A stretch of 64,000 nt of DNA from CAVIQK01 sp963644945 (GTDB lineage Bacteria > Bacillota > Clostridia > Christensenellales > DTU072): positions 1 to 64,000 of the forward strand of contig CAVIQK010000007.1 of assembly GCA_963644945.1 (NCBI GenBank). Direction: 5' to 3'. The stretch's first letter is position 1; the number at the start of each line of letters is the position of its first letter. Under the pieces are notes generated by a model, which ran no database searches, was not told the origin of the DNA, and saw only the letters and a program-made list of their open reading frames with translations. The translations under genes were made by a program, and so were the position numbers. Of the stretch, positions 34,086-42,978 are shown one piece after another.

Positions 34086-35393
34086 TTATAGTTCCATTTG
34101 GCTTTTTATGTTGCCAATTGCCGTTGCTTCTATCGGCATTGCGACGACTTCTTTTTGGGTAAATTCTCTTGTAAACTCATTGACCAATTTATTGTTGGCT
34201 CCGCCACCTACGATATAAATTTTGCCGAATGTGCGGTTTTCGCATTTTTCCAAATCGTCAACTGCTTTTTTGTAGCCCATCGCCATAGATCTATATGCGC
34301 TGCGATACAAATCGCCCTCGGTTTTCGGGGCATCGAGGTTGCGACTTCCGAACCAATTTTTAATTTTCTCGTCCATATTTTCGGGCAAAGAAAAGTCTTT
34401 GTCGTTTACGTCAAATATACCGTCAAAATTGCTTTCGCTTGCAAGACGAGTCATCTCGTCAAAACTTCTGCCGAAAACATTTCTAAGACACACATTTATC
34501 CACATTCCGGTGATGTTTTTCAAAAATCTAAAATTCCCTACTCCGCCTTCGTTGGCGAAATTGTATTTCAAAGCATTTTTCGATACGTTTGCCGTTTTTA
34601 TCTTTGCTCCGAGAATTGCCCACGTTCCGCTCGAAATAAGCACGCTGTCGTCTTCGTTGTCAACGGCATAAAATGCGCTCGCAGTGTCGTGCGAGGGGCA
34701 AAATCTAACAACGGTTTGACCACCGACCTCTTTTGCTATGTCGTCTTTGAGTTTTCCGACAACCGTCCCCGGCATACAGAGGGGCAAAAACATTTGACGG
34801 GGTAATCCTAGCATCTCGGCAAGTTCTAGGTCAAACTCTTTTGTTTTACAACTTACAAGTCCTGTTGTCGATGCTTCGGTATATTCTTTTTTAATGTTTC
34901 CGGTAAGCATATAACTAAAATATTCGGGCATCATAAGGAAGGTCGAAACTCCGTCTAGGCGACCGGCTTTTTTGTCCGCATATAGTTGATAAATCGTGTT
35001 GTAAGGTTGGAATTGTATGCCCGTATGCATATAAAGTTCTTCAAACGGAACCTTTTCATTTATCTCTTTTATCGGCTCATCCGTTCTCGAATCTCTATAA
35101 GCGTAGCAAGGCAAAACAGATTCTCCGTTTTTTATTAGAACATAGTCAACACCCCACGTATCTATTGCAAGGCTTTCTATGTTTCCGTATTGTGAAAATG
35201 CTATTTTTAGGCCGTTTTTTATCTCTCGGAACAATCTTTCCGTATCCCAAACAAGATGACCGTCTTTGTTGTCCATGTGGTTTTCGAAGCGGTGTATCTC
35301 TTTTGTTTTTATTTCTCCGTTTTCCTTCCAGCCGACAATATGTCGTCCGCTAGATGCTCCGAGATCTATTGCAAGATAATATTTTCTGTCCAT
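34086..35393 (-). CDS. rhaB: Rhamnulokinase
   Basis: A 435-residue FGGY-family sugar kinase. The N-terminus AIDLGASSGRHIVG, the IESLAIDTWGVDYVLI stretch and the C-terminal GGGANNKLVNEFTRE are characteristic of L-rhamnulose kinase, which phosphorylates L-rhamnulose at C1. Its product is the substrate of the RhaD aldolase encoded at 6778-7593. It lies 45 nt after nagA and ends at a terminator, so nagA-rhaB look like one unit, combining amino-sugar and rhamnose use. A fuculokinase role cannot be fully excluded. Confidence 0.88.
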   Translation of the reverse strand: MDRKYYLAIDLGASSGRHIVGWKENGEIKTKEIHRFENHMDNKDGHLVWDTERLFREIKNGLKIAFSQYGNIESLAIDTWGVDYVLIKNGESVLPCYAYRDSRTDEPIKEINEKVPFEELYMHTGIQFQPYNTIYQLYADKKAGRLDGVSTFLMMPEYFSYMLTGNIKKEYTEASTTGLVSCKTKEFDLELAEMLGLPRQMFLPLCMPGTVVGKLKDDIAKEVGGQTVVRFCPSHDTASAFYAVDNEDDSVLISSGTWAILGAKIKTANVSKNALKYNFANEGGVGNFRFLKNITGMWINVCLRNVFGRSFDEMTRLASESNFDGIFDVNDKDFSLPENMDEKIKNWFGSRNLDAPKTEGDLYRSAYRSMAMGYKKAVDDLEKCENRTFGKIYIVGGGANNKLVNEFTREFTQKEVVAMPIEATAIGNIKSQMEL

Positions 35394-35438
35394 AATTACT
35401 TAGCCTCAATTATTTTGTTTTTACTAGTTGTTTTTAGC

Positions 35439-36581
35439 CTACTTAAAAAGTGTAGCGACAACATTGCATTTTTCGTCTATAACATTATAATCGGCTTGCT
35501 CGCCCTTTTCAAATTTAGGAAGATAACATCCGATATATTTACGAGGAGATTCTGCTGCCATATAGACGGCTTGCTCTAATTTTATGCCATAGGACAACAC
35601 GTTGCGCACCATTTGGTCGACACTTGTCACACTGCCTGCCAAAGCCGACATATCTGCAAGATAGCAAACTTTTTCGTCAGTCACGACGTCCTCGTCACCT
35701 AATTTGTATCCGCCTTTCGGCATGCCCGCACAAGACAAACTGTCAGACACTAAACATATACGTCTATATGTCTTGCATTTGAAAATGAATTCGAAAAGAC
35801 GTCTCGAAATATGTTTGTTGTCAGCAATCACTTCCGCTGTCAAATCGTCAAAAGACAAACCGCACTCGGTCATACCAAGCACTCTGTCAAAGTTTTTATC
35901 TCTTCTCGACGTCGAACATGCACAGAATATATGTGTCACTCCGTCAAGTCCTTCGTTCATGCACTCTACGATTTGTGCGTCGGTGCTGTCGTCATGACCG
36001 CCTTCAACTTTTATGTCGTTTTCTATTAGGTACTTGACAAGTGGCAAAACATTGCGAGTGGCAGGGCAAAGAGTGACTATTTTTAGGTTGTCTTTTATCG
36101 AATCTAATACACTCAAATCTTCATCCAAGAATTCGGTGCGGATATTTTCGAGAGGCTGTGCGCCCTTTTTCTTCGGACTTATGTACGGCCCTTCGATATG
36201 CGCTCCGAAGAAAGATGCTCCCGACGGAGCAAACGAATATAGCGAATCAAATTGCTTTTTTAGTACATTAAGAGGAGTTGCGACGAACGTGGGGCAAACA
36301 TGAGTGATACCATGAGAAAAATAATAATTGCTTAGTTTTTCGACTTTTTCTTGATCGACGGACGAAAAATCTACACCCATTGCTCCATGTGTATGAATAT
36401 CAACATAGGCAGGACAAATATATAGTCCGGAATCATCTTGCGATTTTGTAATAGATTTTAACTTCCCCGACTCAACAACAATATCATAACAGTCGGTTGA
36501 AATTTCTCCGTTTAATACGGTCTTTACACCATAAAGTGTCGTCACTCCGTCACCATACACTATCGCTTTTCCGTTTTGCAT
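35439..36581 (-). CDS. nagA: N-acetylglucosamine-6-phosphate deacetylase
   Basis: A 380-residue amidohydrolase that removes the acetyl group from GlcNAc-6-phosphate. Motifs: DIHTHG, HIEGPYISPKKKGAQ, GGHDDSTDAQ, GVTHIFCACS and the catalytic Asp in LVSDSLSCAGMPKGGY. The ATG at 36581 follows AAGGAG; an upstream in-frame start at 36611 has no site. GlcNAc is a mucin and cell-wall sugar, consistent with a gut glycan user. nagB is not in the window. Confidence 0.9.
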   Translation of the reverse strand: MQNGKAIVYGDGVTTLYGVKTVLNGEISTDCYDIVVESGKLKSITKSQDDSGLYICPAYVDIHTHGAMGVDFSSVDQEKVEKLSNYYFSHGITHVCPTFVATPLNVLKKQFDSLYSFAPSGASFFGAHIEGPYISPKKKGAQPLENIRTEFLDEDLSVLDSIKDNLKIVTLCPATRNVLPLVKYLIENDIKVEGGHDDSTDAQIVECMNEGLDGVTHIFCACSTSRRDKNFDRVLGMTECGLSFDDLTAEVIADNKHISRRLFEFIFKCKTYRRICLVSDSLSCAGMPKGGYKLGDEDVVTDEKVCYLADMSALAGSVTSVDQMVRNVLSYGIKLEQAVYMAAESPRKYIGCYLPKFEKGEQADYNVIDEKCNVVATLFK

Positions 36582-36640
36582 TTTCGTTCTCCTTAAAAAT
36601 ACCGCACTCACAATTTTTGTAAGTACATTTTCTTATTTGT

Positions 36641-36648
36641 ATTATAAC
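36641..36648 (-). promoter_or_regulatory. Extended -10 promoter of nagA-rhaB
   Basis: The minus strand reads TGTTATAAT with no clear -35 match. The rest of the 36582-36804 gap shows no gene. Confidence 0.45.
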
Positions 36649-36804
36649 ATTTTATTTAATTTAGTTCTATACTTTTATGACTTTTTCAACGAACACAACC
36701 AAAAATTTTACACTTCAAGAAAAATCTCGATCCCAATTGACGATAGACGATCGCATTTTGGCATCAAAATCATAGACAATGTAGAAAAAAACAAAAATTT
36801 CAAA

Positions 36805-36851
36805 TTTGCCCCTCTTGGGGGGTAAAAATGAAAATTTAACCGTTGTATAAT
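36805..36851 (+). promoter_or_regulatory. Palindrome-19-TATAAT promoter (copy A)
   Basis: A 22-bp palindrome (36805-36826, arms TTTGCCCC...GGGGGTAAA type), 19 bp, then TATAAT (36846-36851). No TTGACA-like -35 box. Centre at about -42.5. The same module occurs at 43833-43879 and 44695-44741 with identical spacing. Confidence 0.75.
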
Positions 36852-36905
36852 TAAATCATGAAACAAAGCGGCCGACAAAAAAATTAAAATTTAGGAGAAC
36901 TAATT

Positions 36906-38132
36906 ATGAGTACAGAAATCAAATGCCCCAAATGTGGAACAATCTTCATGGTAGATGACAGCGAATACGCAACCTTGCTTGAACAAGTGCGCACCAAAGA
37001 ATTTGATGCATCTATCAAAAAAGAAACAGACAGAATTATGCGAGACGTAAAAAAGGATGCCGAACTTCAAGCAATGAAAACGGCGGCGGAGAATGCCAAC
37101 ATAATTGCCCAAAAGGATACTTGTATCGCAGAACTCAACGCAAAACTTAAACACGAAAACGAGAGCCTTGCATATAAAATAGAAAAGGCTGTTTCCGAAA
37201 AAGAAAAAGAGATATACGAACTCAAATCTGCCATACAGATAAATGAAAATCAATATAACGAGTCAAAACGTTCGCTTATTGCTCAATACCAAAAAGAGTT
37301 GGACGTGAAAGACGAAACAATCGCATATCTCAAAGACTACAAAACAAAACTTTCCACCAAAATGATCGGCGAAAGCCTCGAACAACATTGCGAAAACAAG
37401 TTTAACGAAATGCGCATGGTTGCATTCCGTAACGCCGAGTTTGGCAAAGACAACGACACCAAAACCGGTAGCAAAGGCGACTATATCTATCGTGAAACAG
37501 CCGAAGACGGTACGGAAATTTTATCTATCATGTTTGAGATGAAAAACGAGATGGCAACTACCGCAACGAAACACAAAAACGAGCATTTCTTTGCCGAACT
37601 CGACAAAGATAGACGTGAGAAAAAGTGCGAATATGCAATTCTTGTATCCATGCTTGAACAAGACAGCGAATTATACAACACCGGCATTGTAGATGTTTCC
37701 TACAAATATGAGAAGATGTATGTTATAAGACCGCAATTCTTTATTCAAATCATATCTATTCTTCGCAATGCTGCCCTCAATTCGTTCAAATACAAGCAAG
37801 AAGCCGAAATTTATAAACGCCAAAATATCGATGTTACGAATTTCGAAAGCGCACTCACCGATTTCAAAGACAAGTTTGGAAAGAATTGTAAAGACGCATC
37901 CGACAGATTTTCTAACGCCATAGACGAAATCGATGCAACGATACAGCATTTGACGAAAGTGAAAGAGAACTTGCTTAAATCTGAAAAGCACATGACCGCA
38001 GCGGAACGAAAACTAGACGGCTTGACAATAAAGAAACTCACCAGCGGCAATGCCACAATGCAAGCAATGTTCTCAAAGACAAAACCCGTCGAAGCATTAG
38101 ACGGACACGTTGAAGAAGACAATAAAAATTAG
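36906..38132 (+). CDS. DUF2130 protein, nuclease-like, coiled coil
   Basis: A 408-residue DUF2130 family protein. Order: an N-terminal IKCPKCGTIF zinc-ribbon half (one CxxC), a long coiled coil (about 20-150), then a domain with GDYIY (Asp192) and FEMKNE (Glu211, Lys213) that fits the D...ExK pattern of PD-(D/E)XK nucleases, and a second helical region (about 300-380). The family's function is not established; DNA cleavage or repair is plausible. AGGAG precedes the ATG. It is monocistronic and driven by the palindromic promoter copy A. Confidence 0.85.
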   Translation: MSTEIKCPKCGTIFMVDDSEYATLLEQVRTKEFDASIKKETDRIMRDVKKDAELQAMKTAAENANIIAQKDTCIAELNAKLKHENESLAYKIEKAVSEKEKEIYELKSAIQINENQYNESKRSLIAQYQKELDVKDETIAYLKDYKTKLSTKMIGESLEQHCENKFNEMRMVAFRNAEFGKDNDTKTGSKGDYIYRETAEDGTEILSIMFEMKNEMATTATKHKNEHFFAELDKDRREKKCEYAILVSMLEQDSELYNTGIVDVSYKYEKMYVIRPQFFIQIISILRNAALNSFKYKQEAEIYKRQNIDVTNFESALTDFKDKFGKNCKDASDRFSNAIDEIDATIQHLTKVKENLLKSEKHMTAAERKLDGLTIKKLTSGNATMQAMFSKTKPVEALDGHVEEDNKN

Positions 38133-38154
38133 CGATCGGATAACAAATATAATA

Positions 38155-38192
38155 AAAAGTCTTTAGGGGATTATTCCTAAAGACTTTTATTT
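38155..38192 (+). terminator. Bidirectional terminator
   Basis: Perfect 13-bp stem AAAAGTCTTTAGG / CCTAAAGACTTTT with T-rich tails on both strands, between the convergent DUF2130 and BspA genes. Confidence 0.88.
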
Positions 38193-38227
38193 TTAATTTA
38201 TTCTTTTATAATTCTACAATGTGTAAA

Positions 38228-40876
38228 TTAAAGATCGCCATCAGTACAGTGTACAATGATTACTGTATGACTACCACCATAATTCCAATCGGGTTCTTTT
38301 TCAATAGCATTAAATTGTTCTTTAGTTCCAGAGTAATTTATAACTACATTAGACATATCAAAAGAGCCGGTATAAAATTTAGTAATAGATGTCGGAAGAT
38401 TAATAATTATACCATTCTTACCACCACAATATTCAGACAAAGTTGATAACCCACCATGTTTTATTTCTTTGATTCCATCTGCCAATGTGATTGAATCAAC
38501 AGCATTTTTAGCCCGTGTACCAAAGTTATCAGTTAAACCAATGACCGGTTTGCCATTATAATAAGCACCGACAACGATATTTCTATTAGTACAAGTTCCT
38601 ATTCCTTTTACATAATAAGAAGTTCCGTCGTCACTTAATGTGTATTCAAGTCCTTGAGATGGCCATTCTTTACGTTTGTTATTTTCATAATACCAATAGT
38701 TACCAGATTCTGTTGGTTGTGTTTCTGAGTAGTAATATCTAGTCGCGGATACGAATTTATCATTTCTATCACTAATATTTACACTCCATTCAGTTGATGT
38801 ACCTTTATAATAAACATATGTTAATCTTGTACAATCTTCGAATGCACTTGAACCTATTGTGGTTACGCTTTTAGGAATGACTATACTTGTTAAACTTGTA
38901 CAACCATCGAATGCACTTTCACCTATTGTGGTTACGCTATCAGGAATAACTATACTTGTTAAACTTGTACAGCCATAGAATGCCCATCCACCTATGGAGG
39001 TTACGCTTTTAGGGATGTCTATACTTGTTAAACTTGTACAACCATCGAATGCACTTTCACCTATTGTGGTTACGCTATCAGGAATAACTATACTTGTTAA
39101 ACTTGTACAGCCATAGAATGCCCATCCACCTATGGAGGTTACGCTTTTAGGGATGTCTATACTTGTTAAACTTGTACAACCATCGAATGCACTTTCACCT
39201 ATTGTGGTTACGCTTTTTCCGTTATAAATAGAAGGTATAATTATATCAGCATCAGTACAAGTTCCTATTCCTGAAACAGAATATGAATTTCCATCAGTAC
39301 TTAATGTATATGCAAGACCTTTAGATGGAATTACCCATACTTCTATTTCGTTATTTACATAATGCCAATACTTATTAGAAGTATCTGTTGGTTGTGTTTC
39401 TGCGTAGTAATATTTAGCAGCAGATACGAATTTATCATTTCTATCACTAATATTTACACTACATTCAGCCGATGTTCCTTTATAATAAACGTTTGTTAGA
39501 TTTGTACAATCTTCGAATGCACTTAAACCTATTGTGGTTACGCTTTTAGGAATGACTATACTTGTCAACTTCTCACAACCCCAGAATGCATACTGGTTTA
39601 TTATAGTCACGCTATCCGGAATAACTACGTTTGTTAAGTTTTTACAACGATAGAATGTAGAATCGCTTATAGAGGTTATGCCATTACCTATTGTCAAACT
39701 TGTCAAATTGGTGCATGATTGGAATGCATAATCAGCTATTGTAGTTACACTATCGGGGATTGTTACATTTGTTAATTTTTCACAACCCCAGAATGCATGA
39801 TCTCCAATTGTAGTTACGCTATCAGATATGACGATATTTGCCAAGTTGGTACATCCGGAGAATGCATGTCCACCGATGGAAGTAACTTTATTTGTGATGG
39901 TAACGCTAGTAATTTTATCATTATAATAGGCAAAATAATCATTTATTTTATATGTTTCACCATTATAATCATTGGGTAATACTATTGATGTTTCATTACC
40001 TACATATTTAATTAGATAATTGGTTCCATCGTATGTATAGAATAAACATCCATCTTTATTTACTACGTCACTTGATCCCGATGTTTTGATATTTAATGCA
40101 TAACAACCGGGATTTGAATAATATTCCGTTTTATCTATACTTGAAGATGATTTATTTACTATTTCCACTAAGCTCGTACATTCACATAATGCCAAATCAC
40201 CTATTGAAGTTACACTACTACCTATTGTTACACTCGTTAAGTTTTCACAGTCATATAATACATTATCACCTATGGTGGTTACGGTATCGGGAATAACAAC
40301 ACTTATTAAACTTGCAACTTCTTTGAATGCATCCTTACTTATTCCGGTTACACTCTTTCCTTCATGTGTAGAAGGTATAACAAGATTAGCATCGGTACAA
40401 GTTCCTATTCCTTTTACATAATAAGAAGTTCCGTCATCACTTAAAACGTATTCAAGACCTTCGCTATAATATTTAATCTTTTTTACTTGATCTAATGTGA
40501 TTTCTTGCGTTCCTTCTTCATCGGCAAATATTTTGTCACAAGTAGAACACTTATAATAAGCTTCTGTTCCATCGATTGCATAAGTTGCATCTACTTTTGC
40601 AACCTTTTCAATTGTGTGGACATGCGCTTTATTACATGTGACAAGTACAATTACCAATATTAGAATAATTATCAATAAACCTGCCGCTATTGCAGCTGCA
40701 ATCTTAGTCCAAAAATAATTATTCTTTGTAAATGTGTTTTTGCATTTGGTTAAGAAATTTTCTTCTTTGTTTTCAGTTTGTTCGACGTTTTCTGTTTCTT
40801 CGACGTTTTCTGATTGTTCAACGTTTTCTGTTTGTTCGACGTTTTCAGTTTGTTCTTTGTTTTCTTTTTCTTCCAT
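38228..40876 (-). CDS. Large BspA-type leucine-rich-repeat surface protein
   Basis: An 882-residue protein: N-terminal cytosolic segment with degenerate hexapeptide repeats (EQTENV type, about residues 8-36), one membrane helix (58-81), a CxxC module (YKCSTCDKIF), then many LRR_5 repeats of 23 residues (for example SVTTIGESAFDGCTSLTSI). LRRs are arranged in three larger blocks, each ending in a YYKGTS...SVNISDRNDKFVSA segment and a YTLSDDGTSYYVKGIGTCT block. Topology is type II, so the LRRs face outside. Such proteins mediate adhesion in gut and oral bacteria. The repeats have nearly identical DNA. Confidence 0.9.
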   Translation of the reverse strand: MEEKENKEQTENVEQTENVEQSENVEETENVEQTENKEENFLTKCKNTFTKNNYFWTKIAAAIAAGLLIIILILVIVLVTCNKAHVHTIEKVAKVDATYAIDGTEAYYKCSTCDKIFADEEGTQEITLDQVKKIKYYSEGLEYVLSDDGTSYYVKGIGTCTDANLVIPSTHEGKSVTGISKDAFKEVASLISVVIPDTVTTIGDNVLYDCENLTSVTIGSSVTSIGDLALCECTSLVEIVNKSSSSIDKTEYYSNPGCYALNIKTSGSSDVVNKDGCLFYTYDGTNYLIKYVGNETSIVLPNDYNGETYKINDYFAYYNDKITSVTITNKVTSIGGHAFSGCTNLANIVISDSVTTIGDHAFWGCEKLTNVTIPDSVTTIADYAFQSCTNLTSLTIGNGITSISDSTFYRCKNLTNVVIPDSVTIINQYAFWGCEKLTSIVIPKSVTTIGLSAFEDCTNLTNVYYKGTSAECSVNISDRNDKFVSAAKYYYAETQPTDTSNKYWHYVNNEIEVWVIPSKGLAYTLSTDGNSYSVSGIGTCTDADIIIPSIYNGKSVTTIGESAFDGCTSLTSIDIPKSVTSIGGWAFYGCTSLTSIVIPDSVTTIGESAFDGCTSLTSIDIPKSVTSIGGWAFYGCTSLTSIVIPDSVTTIGESAFDGCTSLTSIVIPKSVTTIGSSAFEDCTRLTYVYYKGTSTEWSVNISDRNDKFVSATRYYYSETQPTESGNYWYYENNKRKEWPSQGLEYTLSDDGTSYYVKGIGTCTNRNIVVGAYYNGKPVIGLTDNFGTRAKNAVDSITLADGIKEIKHGGLSTLSEYCGGKNGIIINLPTSITKFYTGSFDMSNVVINYSGTKEQFNAIEKEPDWNYGGSHTVIIVHCTDGDL
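38891..39214 (-). repeat. 138-bp tandem repeat in BspA gene
   Basis: Two copies (38891-39028, 39029-39166) appear identical base for base, followed by 48 nt of a third (39167-39214). The unit equals 46 codons, that is two LRRs. Confidence 0.92.
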
Positions 40877-40897
40877 AATACAACTCCTTTTACCTAA

Positions 40898-40926
40898 ATT
40901 TTATCAAACCAAAAATCAAATTTCAA
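40898..40926 (-). promoter_or_regulatory. Promoter of BspA gene
   Basis: The minus strand reads TTGAAA (40921-40926), 17 bp, TAAAAT (40898-40903), then AAGGAG and ATG. Confidence 0.8.
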
Positions 40927-40952
40927 GTGTGTAATGTTTATTTTTAATAAAA

Positions 40953-40975
40953 TTAAAAATCGGCAACATCGCCGA
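40953..40975 (-). terminator. Terminator-like hairpin upstream of BspA promoter
   Basis: TCGGC / GCCGA stem followed by TTTTTAATTTT on the minus strand. It could be a second stop for the tRNA-Arg transcript. The stretch 40976-41066 holds nothing else I can identify. Confidence 0.5.
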
Positions 40976-41066
40976 CCTTATATATTTGGTTATTAGTATT
41001 TCTCTAACACCTTATTCATACGACTTTAATTAGGTTTATTCGTTTCTTATATTTTTATATAGTGTA

Positions 41067-41100
41067 TAAAAAAACATCCTGTAAATTCCTACAGAATGTC
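41067..41100 (-). terminator. Terminator after tRNA-Arg
   Basis: Imperfect ACATTCTGTA / TACAGGATGT stem followed by TTTTTTT on the minus strand. Confidence 0.7.
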
Positions 41101-41106
41101 GTTTTT

Positions 41107-41181
41107 TGGTACTCCCGACGGGAATCGAACCCATAACTAACCCTTAGGAGGGGTTTGTTATATCCATTTAACTACGGAAGC
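41107..41181 (-). tRNA. tRNA-Arg (CCT)
   Basis: Cloverleaf with anticodon CCT in loop CTCCTAA, D-arm TTAAATGGATATAA as in other Arg-CCT tRNAs, and encoded CCA. Confidence 0.93.
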
Positions 41182-41195
41182 CTGATTGGAATTGC

Positions 41196-41224
41196 TTTAT
41201 AAAATCATAGTGATTTTCTAGCAA
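41196..41224 (-). promoter_or_regulatory. Promoter of tRNA-Arg
   Basis: The minus strand reads TTGCTA (41219-41224), 17 bp, TATAAA (41196-41201). Confidence 0.7.
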
Positions 41225-41287
41225 GTAATATTATTTTACTCGTTATAATCTACAAAATCAACAGTTTTGAGCAAAGCGAAGGTATTT

Positions 41288-41310
41288 GAAAAGGCGGTAG
41301 ATTTACCGCC
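41288..41310 (-). terminator. Terminator after macrodomain fusion gene
   Basis: Perfect GGCGGTA / TACCGCC stem, then TTTTC on the minus strand. Confidence 0.8.
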
Positions 41311-41318
41311 CTCTCTTT

Positions 41319-42380
41319 TTATGGTACGAACTTTACTTTGCCCCCCACGACTTCGTTGTAGAGTAAATCCATTTCGTAGAGTTTTTTCCATTTGCCGAAG
41401 GAACCAAATTTTCCTTCAACGTAGTCCATAAAGAACATATCTAGGTCGCTTGTCGGATTGAATCCATGTCCGCATAAAGACATAAATTGTATTATCTCGG
41501 TTTTATTTAGGTTGAGAAGTATTGAAAACCTATACACGTCTATTTTTGAAAGTGTTTTGTTGTCGTGTATTTTGTTTCTCTTGTGCGAATCATATTCCCT
41601 AAGTGTCTTGACCGGCAAGTCTTTCTGGATGCAATAATCTTCGACAAAATCATACGGATGGGCATAAGAACGTTTGTCGGCGGAAGTAAATTTAGGCGAA
41701 AATATATCATGAGGATTAATGTCGGATACAAAATCCATAACTCTTAAAAATGAGTGTTCGTTTTTTATTTCATCGCTTATTCTCCCGTTGAAGTCTATAC
41801 GACTTTGGTTGAATCCGTTTCCAAAATATTTTCTATATATTTTCTCTTTTTTATCGATGCTTTTGTAGTCCTTTTTAGTGTCCGGCTTGCGATAAATAAT
41901 TATGCTTGCATTGATTATTTCTTTTTTGAGTTTGTTTCCATTGTTTTCGAGTTCTTCCTCTTTTTCGGAAACTTCCTCCAAGACTTTTAACAACGTATCA
42001 TAAGATTCTCCTTCGGAGTAGCCGTTGTAGCCGGCACCGATTAGAGGAATACCTATTTTTTTATAGCCTTTGCTTATCGCAAATTCTATCACCGATTTGT
42101 ATGCATTATATAAGGCTATATTATCCTTGTCGTCTTTTGCCATCGGGGTTACTATGTGTAAGACATGTCCTACGGGTAAATCTCCGCCGTCAGTCTCAAA
42201 CATGTATCCGTATTCCATATCCCTCTTGCTGTCGATTTGCCCTTTGATGTATTTTAGGTTGATTCCGTTTATGATCTCTTTACAAAGGGCTCCGTATTCC
42301 GCACCGTTTTTCCCTAAACTATTTACCAATACATCGCCTTTGTATTTGATTGCATTTTGGTATATTACCGAAAAAGACAT
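41319..42380 (-). CDS. Macrodomain fused to a C-terminal helix-turn-helix-like domain
   Basis: A 353-residue protein. Residues 1-165 form a divergent macrodomain (VLVNSLGKNGAEYGALC, HVLHIVTPM, IGIPLIGAGYNGYSEGES). After a charged linker, residues about 245-345 resemble the C-terminal module of many Firmicute XRE-like proteins (TLSKIDVYRFSILLNLNKTE, then LCGHGFNPTSDLDMFFMDYV). This combination suggests an ADP-ribose-type ligand sensor coupled to a regulatory or effector domain. It follows the duplicated acidic gene after 32 nt and has its own AAGGAG site. Function not established. Confidence 0.75.
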   Translation of the reverse strand: MSFSVIYQNAIKYKGDVLVNSLGKNGAEYGALCKEIINGINLKYIKGQIDSKRDMEYGYMFETDGGDLPVGHVLHIVTPMAKDDKDNIALYNAYKSVIEFAISKGYKKIGIPLIGAGYNGYSEGESYDTLLKVLEEVSEKEEELENNGNKLKKEIINASIIIYRKPDTKKDYKSIDKKEKIYRKYFGNGFNQSRIDFNGRISDEIKNEHSFLRVMDFVSDINPHDIFSPKFTSADKRSYAHPYDFVEDYCIQKDLPVKTLREYDSHKRNKIHDNKTLSKIDVYRFSILLNLNKTEIIQFMSLCGHGFNPTSDLDMFFMDYVEGKFGSFGKWKKLYEMDLLYNEVVGGKVKFVP

Positions 42381-42412
42381 TTTTTATTCTCCTTTTGTCG
42401 ATCTCAATGTTT

Positions 42413-42877
42413 TTAAACTTCTTCGTCGACGAACGAGATACCTTTCGTCTTTTTGTCTTCGAGGCTCATCGCTTTGAACTCTTCGGTCAGTTCATATCCG
42501 ATGACGTCCAAATATGACGCCATTTCCTCAAGCGAAATTTTGTCTTGTTGATACATTACATAAAGTCCTCCGATGATGTCTTCTTCTGAGCACCCTTGTT
42601 GTTTTAGTTTTTCGAATGTTTCTAGAAATCGTTCTTCGGTCATTATATCATCCATTTCGTCGTCGTACTGGATGCCTTTCGTCTTTTGGTCTTCGGGACT
42701 CATCTCTTTGAACTCTTCGGTCAGTTCGTATCCGAGGGTGTCCAAATACGATTCCAATTCCTCAAGCGAAATTTTGCCTTGTTGGAACATTACATAAAGT
42801 CCTCCGAGGATTTCTTCATCTGTTTGGCCTTGTTCTTTTAGCATTTTGAATGCTTTTTCTGCTTCTTCTCTAGTCAT
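42413..42877 (-). CDS. Acidic protein made of two tandem copies
   Basis: A 154-residue acidic, helical protein consisting of two 76-residue copies (1-76 and 79-154, offset 78) with the shared core GGLYVM.QQ.KISLEE....YLD..GYELTEEF..MS.ED.KTKGI. No signal peptide or membrane helix; no family recognised. Clear AAGGAG start. Co-transcribed with the macrodomain fusion gene. Confidence 0.8.
   Translation of the reverse strand: MTREEAEKAFKMLKEQGQTDEEILGGLYVMFQQGKISLEELESYLDTLGYELTEEFKEMSPEDQKTKGIQYDDEMDDIMTEERFLETFEKLKQQGCSEEDIIGGLYVMYQQDKISLEEMASYLDVIGYELTEEFKAMSLEDKKTKGISFVDEEV
42416..42877 (-). repeat. Intragenic duplication of about 234 bp
   Basis: The two halves of the gene are visibly related at DNA level (for example the GCGAAATTTTG segments), with copies offset by 234 bp. 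Confidence 0.75.
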
Positions 42878-42898
42878 TTTGATTTCTCCTTGAATATT

Positions 42899-42927
42899 AT
42901 TTTATCATTTTTTTTGATGGTTTTCAA
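42899..42927 (-). promoter_or_regulatory. Promoter of duplicated-protein/macrodomain unit
   Basis: The minus strand reads TTGAAA (42922-42927), 17 bp, TAAAAT (42899-42904). It is an ordinary sigma-A promoter without the C/G palindrome. Confidence 0.75.
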
Positions 42928-42978
42928 TACTTACATAATTGCTGCTTGGGTTTCCTACCATTCAACGACATCTGTTTT

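Noticed and set aside
38891..39214. Possible CRISPR-like repeats
   Set aside because: The repeats are contiguous without unique spacers, are 138 bp long and encode LRR protein in frame.
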